Below are positions 26,447 through 37,135 of a stretch of DNA of 64,000 nucleotides, piece after piece. Origin of the DNA: Shouchella hunanensis. GTDB lineage: Bacteria; Bacillota; Bacilli; Bacillales; Bacillaceae_D. The notes below the pieces were generated by a model that saw only the letters and a list, made by a program, of their open reading frames with translations, searched no databases and was not told where the DNA came from. Location: NCBI RefSeq assembly GCF_028735875.1, contig NZ_CP117834.1, positions 3,336,001-3,400,000 of the forward strand, in the 5' to 3' direction. Position numbers and translations under genes: made by a program. Position 1 is the stretch's first letter. Every line of letters starts with the position of its first letter.

Positions 26447-26735
26447 TTATAGAATATAAAATAGCTCGAATGCCAAGGCTACGTAATCAATTAATCGTGC
26501 ATGTCTCAATAGGAATACATGTTTATGAGGCTTGTGAAATGGAAGACAACCGACTGTTTGAATGCGTAATGAGTCTACTGAGCTTCTTTTCAGCAACATG
26601 TAATAGAAGTTGAAATGCAAAAACAACGATAGCCACCGTAGAACGAGCTTCATTAAGACAAGGATTAATAAAAAAATCGTGCCTATGCATTTTTTTGAAA
26701 CGGAACAGTATGTCATTTCGTATAAAATCGTTGTA
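26447..26735. other. Intergenic region without a convincing gene
   Basis: About 290 bases. There is a 48-codon forward frame from ATG 26470 (MPRLRNQLIVHVSIG...) and an 89-codon reverse frame. Neither has a ribosome binding site or recognisable similarity. No repeat, RNA or operator was recognised. Confidence 0.4.
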
Positions 26736-26749
26736 AGGGAGGGATTAGG

Positions 26750-27472
26750 GTGATCGTCGTGTATGGAACGATTATAGGTGTCATTGGGATACTGATGATT
26801 GTTTTTAGTTTAGTGATACTAAAAACAAAAAAATATCAGTATTTATCAGGCTTCGCAACGAGAAGTAAAGAAGAACAGGAGCAATTGATCAAAAAAGACT
26901 TGCCACGAAAGCAAGCCACTCTCATGCTATGGACGAGTGTACTACTTCTGCTTTTACTCATTCCTGTTTTGTTTTCCGTTCCGGGGGCTCTCCCATTCCA
27001 ATTGCTTGTTTATTTAATATCGTTACTTGGTGGATTAACCTATTTGTCGCGATATGAACTGGCAGGAAAGCGAAAGCGTGCTTACATAGTAAATGGTGGA
27101 ATTGCAACAATTACTGTGGGCATAGTCGGAAGCGTCTTTTTCTTAGGAGCACAAGCACACGATTTCGTTATACATGAGGATTCAATTGAAATTACCGGTC
27201 CTTACGGCTCTAAATGGCCAATTGCCGAGCTCGATAACGTCGAAAAAATTGAAGAACGCCCTTCTATGACAAGATTAAATGGTATCGGTACACCAGATGT
27301 GTCAAAAGGTCATTTTCGGCGGCAGTATGATCGAGAACGAGTATTAGTCTTTAGAAAGGGAACGGAATCGGACTATTTACACTTACAATTTCAAGATCAA
27401 GAGATTTACGTCAATGCGCCGTCAAATGAACAATTAGATGAGTGGTATGAAGCATTAATCAGCCGACGGTAG
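26750..27472 (+). CDS. Membrane protein with DUF3784-like N-terminus and bacterial PH-like C-terminus
   Basis: A 240-residue membrane protein, GTG start after AAGGGAGGG. The first segment plus KTKKYQYLSGFATRSKEEQEQ resembles DUF3784, a small domain common in Bacillus and Clostridium. Membrane spans lie near residues 3-23, 60-78, 82-100 and 115-133. The remaining 105 residues look like a soluble bacterial PH (bPH) fold: strands around DFVIHEDSIEITGPYGSKWPI, then VLVFRKGTESDYLHLQF and a final helix. The combination is not one I can name, and the function is unknown. It stands alone between yeeI and a convergent gene. Confidence 0.65.
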   Translation: MIVVYGTIIGVIGILMIVFSLVILKTKKYQYLSGFATRSKEEQEQLIKKDLPRKQATLMLWTSVLLLLLLIPVLFSVPGALPFQLLVYLISLLGGLTYLSRYELAGKRKRAYIVNGGIATITVGIVGSVFFLGAQAHDFVIHEDSIEITGPYGSKWPIAELDNVEKIEERPSMTRLNGIGTPDVSKGHFRRQYDRERVLVFRKGTESDYLHLQFQDQEIYVNAPSNEQLDEWYEALISRR

Positions 27473-28183
27473 TCAGCTGTTTTTTAGCGTCTTTAACTCT
27501 TGTAAAATGGGCATATCGGATAGATCAGTATCAGGTACTTGATCCCATAAAATACCGGTCGGCTTAGGGTGAGTGCTGTGGGTTGGAATGAGTTCTTTTT
27601 CTGTGGCGATGTAGTCCATAGTAACATCATACGGATTGAGTGGGAGGTCGGTCTCGATCAGCTGTGAAGAATGAATCGTTGTAAAAACTGGCATTTCTTT
27701 TTGACCAAGTTCTCTTAGGATGGCATATTCTCGATCTGCATAACCTGCACCTTTTCCAATGCGACGTCCCTTTCGATCAACAGCAACAGACCCCATGACC
27801 ATCAAGTCGATTTGCGGCAAATCCTTAAGGGGGATTACTTTTCCGTACGATTTTATATGCGTTAAACTAGCTGCTTTTCGGTATTCATTTGGTGGAACCC
27901 ACTCTGGCTTCACTTGGATAAAGCCATCTTTTAATCGTGGTGTGGGCACAAATAAGATCTTTCCATCAGCTAAAATGGATGCTCTTAATGGTAGTTGGGG
28001 AGAATCAGGATTGACCTTAATGATGGTTGCTTGCTTGTAAAGCTCTGTTTGACGTATCCATTCGGCAGCAGCTTCGGCGCCTTTAAAATTTGGGATACGT
28101 CCTTTAATTGGAAAAGGAAAGCGTGCTACTTTTTCATTCATCATCTGTTCCCATACGTGTTCTCTAATTTCTTGTTTATTCAT
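27473..28183 (-). CDS. 5-formyltetrahydrofolate cyclo-ligase family protein
   Basis: A 236-residue protein of COG0212, starting at ATG 28183 (MNKQEIREHVWEQMM) after AAAAGGTGCTG. The segments VNPDSPQLPLRASILADGKILFVPTPRL, VMGSVAVDRKGRRIGKGAGYADREYAIL and FTTIHSSQLIETDLPLNPYDV fit the MTHFSD-like branch. That branch is longer than the classical YqgN enzyme and may not catalyse the folate reaction. The phosphate-loop GKGAGYADRE is kept. The role could be folate metabolism or something unassigned. Convergent with the membrane protein and divergent from the ATP-grasp gene. Confidence 0.75.
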   Translation of the reverse strand: MNKQEIREHVWEQMMNEKVARFPFPIKGRIPNFKGAEAAAEWIRQTELYKQATIIKVNPDSPQLPLRASILADGKILFVPTPRLKDGFIQVKPEWVPPNEYRKAASLTHIKSYGKVIPLKDLPQIDLMVMGSVAVDRKGRRIGKGAGYADREYAILRELGQKEMPVFTTIHSSQLIETDLPLNPYDVTMDYIATEKELIPTHSTHPKPTGILWDQVPDTDLSDMPILQELKTLKNS

Positions 28184-28274
28184 CGGAATACAGCACCTTT
28201 TCATTGTCACGTTTAATTGAAATTGCTATCATAACTGTATACAAACTAAAGCTCAATAGCAAGGGGACTACTAG

Positions 28275-29213
28275 ATGAAGATTTATGTTATTCATGAAAA
28301 TGAGGAATGGTCCGCACCATTGTTTAATCGGTTAGAAGAAATAGGTGTCCCGTATGAAAACTGGAATCTATCAGCTGGATCTATCAATTTGCAAGAGGCA
28401 CCACCTGAAGGGGTCTTTTATAATCGTATGAGTGCATCTTCCCACACAAGAGGCCATCGATTTGCACCTGAACTAACAAGTGCTGTACTCGTCTGGCTAG
28501 AGCAGTATGGCCGAACCGTAATTAACGATTCGCGTGCATTACGATTAGAATTGAGTAAAGTCGTTCAGTACGCAGAATTGGAGAAAGAAGGCGTGAAAAC
28601 GCCAAAAACGATTGTGGCAGTAGGGAAAGAACAGCTATTTGAAGCAAGTAAAGCATTCGAAAACGAACCGTTTATTACAAAGCACAATCGAGCTGGAAAA
28701 GGTCTTGGGGTGCAGTTATTTCAATCAAGAGCAGCATTAAGAGCGTATCTTGATAGTGAAGCATTTGAAGAGCCTGTTGATGGAATCACATTGTTGCAGC
28801 AATATTTTGAATCAGAAGAGCCGTATATTACTAGATGCGAATTTGTTGGTGGTGAATTCATTTATGCTGTAAAAGTGAACACGTCTGACGGTTTTGAACT
28901 ATGTCCAGCCGATGCATGCTCTATCGAAAATCTTTACTGTCCAGTTGGGGAAGAGCCAAGTTCAAAATTTGTTATTGATCCAAGTTTTTCTGAACCTTTT
29001 ATTGAAGATTATAAACGTGTTCTTCAGCGTAATGGTATCCAAATAGCAGGAATTGAATGTATAAAAGATAAAGATGGCGTGTTTTATACGTATGATATTA
29101 ATACAAATACGAATTACAACGGAGAGGCTGAGGAGAAAGCAAACCAATATGGGATGTTAGAGATAGCAACGTTTCTACAAACAACATTAACGCATGTTAA
29201 ATCATGCACTTAA
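28275..29213 (+). CDS. ATP-grasp protein, RimK-like
   Basis: A 312-residue protein with an ATP-grasp ligase fold: an N-terminal MKIYVIHENEEWSAPLFNRL domain, the nucleotide-binding PFITKHNRAGKGLGVQLF strand-loop and LQQYFESEEPYITRCEFVGGEFIYAV. It ends in the metal-binding AGIECIKDKDGVFYTYDINTNTNYN, where the final D-I-N-x-N matches the RimK/carboxylate-amine ligase pattern. It probably ligates an amino acid or small acid to an amine. No carrier or substrate gene is adjacent. The ribosome binding site is weak (CAAGGGGAC). A long terminator hairpin follows. Confidence 0.75.
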   Translation: MKIYVIHENEEWSAPLFNRLEEIGVPYENWNLSAGSINLQEAPPEGVFYNRMSASSHTRGHRFAPELTSAVLVWLEQYGRTVINDSRALRLELSKVVQYAELEKEGVKTPKTIVAVGKEQLFEASKAFENEPFITKHNRAGKGLGVQLFQSRAALRAYLDSEAFEEPVDGITLLQQYFESEEPYITRCEFVGGEFIYAVKVNTSDGFELCPADACSIENLYCPVGEEPSSKFVIDPSFSEPFIEDYKRVLQRNGIQIAGIECIKDKDGVFYTYDINTNTNYNGEAEEKANQYGMLEIATFLQTTLTHVKSCT

Positions 29214-29256
29214 AACAACAAGCGTAGTCCTATTTGGGACCACGCTTGTTGTTTTG
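29214..29256. terminator. Bidirectional terminator
   Basis: AACAACAAGCGT-GTCC / GGGAC-ACGCTTGTTGTT stem with T-rich flank on each strand, between the ATP-grasp gene and the convergent sufT-like gene. Confidence 0.85.
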
Positions 29257-29592
29257 TTAATCGGTAACACCTAATGCAATCTTCGCATATCGAGACATTT
29301 TATCTTTTGTCCACGGTGGGCTCCATACAATGTTGACATCAACGTTGCCAAGCTCACCTAATTCCTGAAGCTCTTTAAGAGAATTTTTCACGTCGGATAC
29401 AATCGTCCCAGCTAACGGACAGCCCATAGCGGTTAGCGTCATCTCAACTTCAGCATTTATGTTCTCATCTAAGTGAACATCGTATACAAGACCAAGATTC
29501 ACGATGTCGATGCCGAGTTCGGGATCCATGACGTTTTCAAGCTCAGCCATTACGCGATCTTTTGTTTCCTGCAATTCTTGTTCTGTCGGCAT
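29257..29592 (-). CDS. MIP18/SufT-like Fe-S maturation protein (YitW)
   Basis: A 111-residue DUF59 protein. Characteristic blocks are VMDPELGIDIVNLGLVYDV, the reactive Cys in LTAMGCPLAGTI and WSPPWTKDKMS near the C-terminus. Homologues (YitW, SufT) act in iron-sulfur cluster assembly or delivery. CGGAGGTG precedes the ATG. It is not next to the suf operon here. The symbol is left blank because several DUF59 paralogues exist in Bacillus. Confidence 0.88.
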   Translation of the reverse strand: MPTEQELQETKDRVMAELENVMDPELGIDIVNLGLVYDVHLDENINAEVEMTLTAMGCPLAGTIVSDVKNSLKELQELGELGNVDVNIVWSPPWTKDKMSRYAKIALGVTD

Positions 29593-29631
29593 AAAAACAC
29601 CTCCGATTAAAGTATACTTTTAGTATAGCAA

Positions 29632-31077
29632 TCATTTAGGACGAGTTAAAAGAAACTGCTCATGTGTTTCTGAAAGCCGTTGATTGGTTTTAATCATCCG
29701 CTGTAAATGACGTTTAAATAAAAACATGACCCATATATGCATTTTTGCCTGTGTCAATGTATAAAGGATCCACGGAAGTGAAGGCTGGTATTCATGAATA
29801 GCAATAATGCATTCATTCTTGTATGGAATTTTGCGGAATTCCATTCGACCTCTTCCAGGTTCAGCATTAACGTTTGCGAAGGCTCCTCCTGTTATATAAT
29901 AAAGGGCGCGTTGCTCATGACTCCGTTCGTTGGCATAGGTAAACTCAAGCAGCTTTTTATTCAGCAAATAAATGGCTGTCTTATCAGAGTGATCACTTTT
30001 AGCATTGAGAAAAGGACGTCCTTGCTTTTCTAGCCATTGTAAATAGTAGCGACCTAACCAGTCAGCACTATAATTATCTGGGAGCGGTACACGTTGAATG
30101 GACCGAACGTCGGCAATTTTTTTAACTTCTTTTTTCTTTTTCGCAGTAGGTTTTTTTTGTTGGGCATTCTCTTCTTCTATCGCAGCAAGTGCAGCATCGC
30201 GAAAAGTTGTTTTACCATAACTAAGATCTGGCTGCATGCGTGACGCTTCAGCAACCATTGGGTGAACTAAACTTTCGATTAATGGATAAACCATTTCTTT
30301 TGGCGTTCCTGTTGTCACAGATACCCATAATCTAGATAGCTTAACAGACATAAAGGGGACGTTTAGCATATGGCGTTTTTTCCCCATTACATCGGCTGTT
30401 TCTATCATCATTTCTCGGTACGTCATCACTTCTGGGCCAGCAACGTCAAACGAACGGCCAGAAACGTCTGTGTTGCCAATTGATCCATCTAAAGCATGGA
30501 GAACATCTGGTAAAGCGACTGGCTGTGTTTTTTGTCTTGTCCATTTTGGTAGCGCCATAAAAGGGAGGCGTTTGACCAATTTTTTCACAATTGGAAAAGA
30601 GGAGCCACTAGGTCCAACGATGAGACCGGCGCGTACGGTTGTGACAGGAACATCATACGCATTCAGTACTGTTTCCACTTCACGACGGCTTTCTAAATGT
30701 CGAGATAGCTCCTTTTCGTTTTCAGGTATAATGCCACTCAAATAAATGATTTGTTTAACGTTATTCTTCGTCGCAGCTTGAGCAAAATTGTCTGCAAGAA
30801 TAAAATCCATATCTTCAAATCTTGCTTGTGTTAAACGTGCGGACGGCAGCATGGAATGTACAAGGTAGACAGCGTAATCTACTCCTTCTAAAGCAGATTC
30901 TGCATCGCCAAGAGAAAATAAGTCAGCTTGTCTCCATGTGAGGTCATCTGTATGCTCCTTGTGCTCAATGGAGCGAGACAAAGCAATGATATGGGCTTTA
31001 TCTTTCAATTGTTTAATTAAGTTCTTCCCAATATAGCCGCTAGCGCCACTTATCGCAATGACCGGTTTATTTGCCAT
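29632..31077 (-). CDS. NAD(P)-binding SDR-family protein with extra C-terminal domain
   Basis: An atypical SDR of 481 residues. The first 300 residues have the Rossmann motif AISGASGYIGKNLI, DYAVYLVHSM, the AlxYLSG-like IIYLSGIIP strand and VTTVRAGLIVGPSG, as in NmrA-type or complex I assembly-like SDRs. A Lys-rich linker (QQKKPTAKKKKEVKK) leads to a DUF2867-like C-terminal domain of about 150 residues with GRMEFRKIPYKNECIIAIHEYQPSLPWILYT. The catalytic Tyr-Lys pair of classical SDRs is not evident. Perfect AAGGAGG ribosome binding site. Function unknown. Confidence 0.75.
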   Translation of the reverse strand: MANKPVIAISGASGYIGKNLIKQLKDKAHIIALSRSIEHKEHTDDLTWRQADLFSLGDAESALEGVDYAVYLVHSMLPSARLTQARFEDMDFILADNFAQAATKNNVKQIIYLSGIIPENEKELSRHLESRREVETVLNAYDVPVTTVRAGLIVGPSGSSFPIVKKLVKRLPFMALPKWTRQKTQPVALPDVLHALDGSIGNTDVSGRSFDVAGPEVMTYREMMIETADVMGKKRHMLNVPFMSVKLSRLWVSVTTGTPKEMVYPLIESLVHPMVAEASRMQPDLSYGKTTFRDAALAAIEEENAQQKKPTAKKKKEVKKIADVRSIQRVPLPDNYSADWLGRYYLQWLEKQGRPFLNAKSDHSDKTAIYLLNKKLLEFTYANERSHEQRALYYITGGAFANVNAEPGRGRMEFRKIPYKNECIIAIHEYQPSLPWILYTLTQAKMHIWVMFLFKRHLQRMIKTNQRLSETHEQFLLTRPK

Positions 31078-31234
31078 ATTCGTTTCCTCCTTACATGTGC
31101 TAACGATTGTTATACCCTTTGTTCTCCTTGTTTAATCGGGTTAGGTTCTTATTGAATAAGTGGACTTTACATTATTATAAAGGAAAAGCAGGAATTTCTT
31201 TCTTTTTGTGGGAAGCGGTTCTGAGGAATGGCTA

Positions 31235-31263
31235 TTGACGAATGCAAAAAGGTTCGTTAATAT
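31235..31263 (+). promoter_or_regulatory. Sigma-A promoter of nhaC
   Basis: TTGACG, 17-base spacer, TAATAT, about 75 bases upstream of the nhaC start, in the divergent gap with the SDR gene. Confidence 0.75.
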
Positions 31264-31338
31264 AAAAACTTAGCAACTTTATTGCATAAAAGCATAAAAG
31301 CGATAAAGTGTTTTAGGGAAGTAGGAGGAATACAATAG

Positions 31339-32712
31339 ATGGAAAAGAAACTAACGATTGGCTCTTCTGTTTTGTTACTCGCGCTCATGATGGCGCTCAT
31401 TATCACTAGCATGACAGCTTTTCAAGCTGAGCCACATATCCCGCTATTAATCTGTCTCGTTGTTGTAAGTATAATCGGTCTATTTCTTAACATTAAATGG
31501 GATGAACTCGAAAAAGCAATGATAAAAGGTGTTACAGACGGAACAAAAGCGATCATTATTTTATCGTTAGTAGGGATTGTCATTGCCGTTTGGATGATGA
31601 GTGGAACCGTTCCAACAATTTTATTTTACGGACTAACATTTATAACACCAGAATGGTTTGCTGTTAGTGCGCTCATTATTTGCATGATCGTCTCAAGCTT
31701 TACGGGAAGTTCTTTTACAACAATCGGTTCAGTTGGCGTGGCGATGATGGGAATTGGCTTAGCATTAGGCGTAAACCCAGCCATGGCAGCGGGTGCCATC
31801 ATTTGTGGCGCTTGTTTCGGGGATAAAATGTCGCCTTTATCAGATACAACGAACCTTGCATCGGGCGTAACAGGGGTAGACCTATTTGTCCATATTCGTC
31901 ATCTGATGTGGACAACCATTCCAAGTTTCTTGATTACGTTAATCATTTTCTTTTTTATTGGTCGTTCTTACTCGACGACTAATGTTGAAGGAATTCAGGA
32001 AATGCTAACAACACTTGATGCTTCATTTTCAATTAGTTTTTTGACGCTCTTATCTCCATTAATCGTTGTTATTCTAGCGTTTATTCGCTTTCCGACAGTA
32101 CCAGCTCTTGTGGTTGGAATTTTAACAGGGTTAGTAACGGTGGGTTTTGTTCAAGGGAATTGGCTCATTAGTGAGTGGTTCACTGTTGTACAGCATGGCT
32201 TCTTCTTAGAAACAGGGAATGATGCGATCAATGCGATTGTAGACGCTGGTGGTTTACAATCAATGATGTGGTCCATTTCACTCGTCATTATTGCGCTTTT
32301 ACTTGGTAGTTTAATTCAACGAATAGGATTAATTGATGGGTTGCTGGAGTTTTTTCGTTCATTTCTATCAAACAGAGGGAATCTTATCGGCGCAACTGCC
32401 GCCTCTTCTATTAGTGTAAATGCGTTAACCGGCGAGCAGTATTTATCCATCTTGCTACCGGGAAAGGCGTTTGAAATGCATTATGAACGTTTAAACATCG
32501 CAAAAAAGAATCTATCAAGAACACTTGAAGATGCAGGCACACTTGTTAATCCACTCATTCCTTGGGGGGTTAGTGGCGCATTTTTTGCTTCTACATTAGG
32601 TGTGGCTGTTATGGACTATATTCCTTTTGCATTTTTTCTCTTCTTATCTCCGATTCTAACCATTCTTTTTGGCTATCTTGGAATAGGTGTAGGGAAGTCA
32701 ATAGAGTCATAA
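31339..32712 (+). CDS. nhaC: NhaC-family Na+/H+ antiporter
   Basis: A secondary transporter of 457 residues with about 11-12 membrane helices. Family signatures are ITSMTAFQAEPHIPLL, WMMSGTVPTILFYGL, SFTGSSFTTIGSVGVAMMGIG and the highly conserved ICGACFGDKMSPLSDTTNLASG, where Asp residues act in ion exchange. NhaC proteins exchange Na+ for H+ and serve pH homeostasis in alkaliphiles; the same family includes the MleN malate-lactate antiporter. With no malate gene nearby, Na+/H+ exchange is the default inference. ATG after AGTAGGAGG. Confidence 0.85.
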   Translation: MEKKLTIGSSVLLLALMMALIITSMTAFQAEPHIPLLICLVVVSIIGLFLNIKWDELEKAMIKGVTDGTKAIIILSLVGIVIAVWMMSGTVPTILFYGLTFITPEWFAVSALIICMIVSSFTGSSFTTIGSVGVAMMGIGLALGVNPAMAAGAIICGACFGDKMSPLSDTTNLASGVTGVDLFVHIRHLMWTTIPSFLITLIIFFFIGRSYSTTNVEGIQEMLTTLDASFSISFLTLLSPLIVVILAFIRFPTVPALVVGILTGLVTVGFVQGNWLISEWFTVVQHGFFLETGNDAINAIVDAGGLQSMMWSISLVIIALLLGSLIQRIGLIDGLLEFFRSFLSNRGNLIGATAASSISVNALTGEQYLSILLPGKAFEMHYERLNIAKKNLSRTLEDAGTLVNPLIPWGVSGAFFASTLGVAVMDYIPFAFFLFLSPILTILFGYLGIGVGKSIES

Positions 32713-32922
32713 ACAAATGAAAAAGGATATAGGGCTGAAAAGGAAAACAATGGTTATTCTGCGGATGAGAAGCACCTTGCATGCTTAAATGGGGTGAGTA
32801 AACCAGCGTTCTTTATCATGAAAAGAGAACGACTGAATAGAGGCATAGCGTGAACAAGCATCTTGAATTGAAATGAACCATTTATTACACAAGCTAGCAA
32901 TAACAGTTTGAGCTGCTTAAAT

Positions 32923-32974
32923 AAAAAAGCTGAACCCATTTAACGTCTATACGACCTTATGGGACAGCTTTTTT
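32923..32974. terminator. Terminator of katG (and nhaC side)
   Basis: AAAAAAGCTG-CCCAT / ATGGG-CAGCTTTTTTT arms with a long loop between nhaC and katG. The T-runs on both strands suit bidirectional use. The 210 bases between nhaC and this hairpin hold no convincing gene. Confidence 0.75.
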
Positions 32975-32980
32975 TCGTCA

Positions 32981-35230
<2,250 letters not shown>

Positions 35231-35248
35231 TTAATAGAATAACTGTGA

Positions 35249-35273
35249 TTACCTAAAATCAACTATTAGGTAA
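35249..35273. repeat. Inverted repeat in the katG leader
   Basis: TTACCTAA / TTAGGTAA, 8-bp perfect arms with a 9-base loop, between the PerR-like boxes and the katG ribosome binding site. Could be an RNA hairpin or an additional operator. Confidence 0.5.
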
Positions 35274-35299
35274 TAATAATTATTATGTAATCATTATAA
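35271..35299 (-). promoter_or_regulatory. Two tandem PerR-like boxes upstream of katG
   Basis: Box A, 35271-35285: TAATAAT-A-ATTATTA, a perfect 7-1-7 inverted repeat with one mismatch per half to the PerR consensus TTATAATNATTATAA. Box B, 35285-35299: ATGTAAT-C-ATTATAA, right half perfect, two mismatches left. They are 14 bases apart and would cover the promoter. Fur and Zur sites share the 7-1-7 design, but the AT-only core and target gene favour PerR. Confidence 0.75.
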
Positions 35300-35706
35300 T
35301 AAATTTTGTTGAATTTGAAAAGGATTATATCGTTGTTTTAGAAAGTTTTTGTGAAAGAGCTTCACTTTAGCTGAGAGAAACACAATGGAAGACATGTGGA
35401 TTAATGGAAATAATAACCGCAAACAAGGTAATTGATAAAATAATAACGTAAGTGAGAGACATAGATGATAAATGAAGGGTACGCTTGATAGAATCATCGT
35501 TTTTTAAAACAGATCGAATGAAGAAAGTAGGTTCTTTCAACTGGTTCTCTATCAACCATTTAACACAAGGATAGGTCTGATGAAAACAAAGAGTAAGGGT
35601 AGAATTAGAAGTTTATATGTTTGAACTCTAGTATAACAAAAAGTCGGAAAAGAATAAATAAAAGGATTGAATTGAAAGCGCTTGATATTAGAAAATAAAA
35701 ATTTAA
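35300..35706. other. Intergenic region, mostly unexplained
   Basis: About 400 AT-rich bases between the katG control region and the sugar-operon promoter. A reverse-strand frame (35367-35555, TTG start, one hydrophobic span) has no ribosome binding site and no known relative. TGAAAGCGCTTGAT at 35673-35686 matches the left half of a CcpA cre site, but its right half is poor. Confidence 0.4.
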
Positions 35707-35735
35707 TTGACAATTAAAAATGAATCAACTACAAT
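35707..35735 (+). promoter_or_regulatory. Sigma-A promoter of the amino-sugar ABC operon
   Basis: TTGACA, exact 17-base spacer, TACAAT, about 90 bases before the lipoprotein start. The leader then contains TAATTAAT and ATTAATTA arms around 35778-35810, a possible operator for the ROK repressor of the same operon. Confidence 0.88.
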
Positions 35736-35824
35736 TACCTCATCTTCTACTGGACAAACCGCTTAGTCTTCCTACATTTAATTAATACGTCCATTGGAAA
35801 AATTAATTAGGGGGAATTAAAAAA

Positions 35825-37078
35825 ATGAAGAAATATCTAAAGTATGCGGCAATGTTTGGTGGCTTAACCATGATGCTTACTGCATGTAATAGCGGAAGTG
35901 AGGAAGGAAGTGCAACAAGCGGAGAGGAAGAAGTCACACTTGATTTCTGGTTTTTCACTGGTGAAGATGATCCAAACGGTGAAAATACGATTAACCCAGT
36001 GATTGATTCGTTTATTGAAGAAAATCCAAACGTTCAAGTCAACTTGCGACAGCTAACATGGGATAACGGTCTTGAACAAATTACCACTGCATTTGCAGGA
36101 AACTCCGTACCGGATGTGATTGAACTTGGTGATACGTGGTTTGCGAACTTTGTAGAAGAGGGCGTACTTGCAAATGTGTCTGACTTAGTAGAACCCATTT
36201 ACAACAATCACGTAAACTGGGATACCGTTACATACCAAGATGAAGTTTATGGCATGCCATGGTTAATGTCATCACGAGCCATGTATATAAATACAGATTT
36301 ATTTGAAGAGGCAGGATTAGATCCAAATCGTCCGCCAGAAAATTGGGATGAAATGCTAGAATACGCGAAGCAAATAGAAGAACGTACAGATGCATCTGGA
36401 TTTGGTATACATGCCGGTGAACCAGAAGCGACCTGGCATTATTTTATGGCAACGGCATGGAGTAATGGAGCAGACGTTTTAAATGAAGATCATACGGCAA
36501 GCACGATCAATTCTCCAGAAATGATTGAAGCCCTTGAATTTTATAAAGAAATGAGTAACTACTCGCTTGTTTCTCAAAGTGAAGTCATTGATAGTGAATT
36601 CCGAGCTGGGAATATTGGCATGTCATTTTCTGGTGCTTGGGGTGTGTTTTCCATACCAAGAGATGCACCGGAATTGAACTTTGATGTTGCACCAATTCCT
36701 GATGGCGCACAGTCTACAGCTTCTAGCTTTGCTGGTGGTGAAATTTTAGTTATTCCTGAGGGTTCGGATCAAAAGGAAGAAGCGTTTAAATTGATGCAAC
36801 ATGTGGCGTCTGAAGAGCAAGCCCTTGATCATATGCAGCGAATTGGCTCTATGTTTGCAGCTGTCCCAGGAGTAGAAGAGCATGCGTTTTTTGATGAACA
36901 TCCACAGCTTTCTGTTTTTGCTGGTCAGTTAGAAAGTGCGAAGTCATCTCCAGCTATTACAGAATGGCAGTCCATTAGTCGACATGTTGTCGAAGCAGTT
37001 GAGCAGACGCTACTCAATAATGTTGATCCGAAAGAATCTTTAAATCAAGCACATGACAAGATTGAAAATGAGCTTTAA
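35825..37078 (+). CDS. Sugar ABC transporter substrate-binding lipoprotein
   Basis: A 417-residue family 1 solute-binding protein, anchored outside the membrane. Signal peptide with lipobox LTAC (Cys21), then a Ser/Gly/Glu-rich spacer and the binding fold: VTLDFWFFTGEDDPNGENTINPVIDSF, a PDVIELGDTWFANF region and GIHAGEPEATWHYFMATAWSNGADV. Trp-rich segments fit carbohydrate binding. Neighbouring NagZ suggests that the ligand carries N-acetylglucosamine, for instance chitobiose or a muropeptide disaccharide, but the sequence does not fix it. A GGGGGAATT ribosome binding site precedes ATG. Confidence 0.88.
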   Translation: MKKYLKYAAMFGGLTMMLTACNSGSEEGSATSGEEEVTLDFWFFTGEDDPNGENTINPVIDSFIEENPNVQVNLRQLTWDNGLEQITTAFAGNSVPDVIELGDTWFANFVEEGVLANVSDLVEPIYNNHVNWDTVTYQDEVYGMPWLMSSRAMYINTDLFEEAGLDPNRPPENWDEMLEYAKQIEERTDASGFGIHAGEPEATWHYFMATAWSNGADVLNEDHTASTINSPEMIEALEFYKEMSNYSLVSQSEVIDSEFRAGNIGMSFSGAWGVFSIPRDAPELNFDVAPIPDGAQSTASSFAGGEILVIPEGSDQKEEAFKLMQHVASEEQALDHMQRIGSMFAAVPGVEEHAFFDEHPQLSVFAGQLESAKSSPAITEWQSISRHVVEAVEQTLLNNVDPKESLNQAHDKIENEL

Positions 37079-37088
37079 GAAAATTGAA

Positions 37089-37120
37089 ATCCCTCGTACT
37101 ATGCGAGGGATACCCTTTTT
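37089..37120 (+). terminator. Intercistronic hairpin after the binding-protein gene
   Basis: ATCCCTCG / CGAGGGAT with a seven-base loop followed by ACCCTTTTT. Probably a partial terminator or mRNA stabiliser giving more binding protein than permease. Confidence 0.75.
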
Positions 37121-37135
37121 CATGGAGGTGTAGCG

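Noticed and set aside
26470-26616. Forward 48-codon frame after yeeI
   Set aside because: No ribosome binding site, no recognised similarity, located just behind a terminator.
35367-35555. Reverse-strand 62-codon frame with one membrane span between katG and the sugar operon
   Set aside because: TTG start without ribosome binding site, no known relative, and AT-rich composition makes such frames common.
35673-35686. CcpA cre site before the amino-sugar operon
   Set aside because: Left half fits, but the last three consensus positions fail; kept only as a remark in the region entry.
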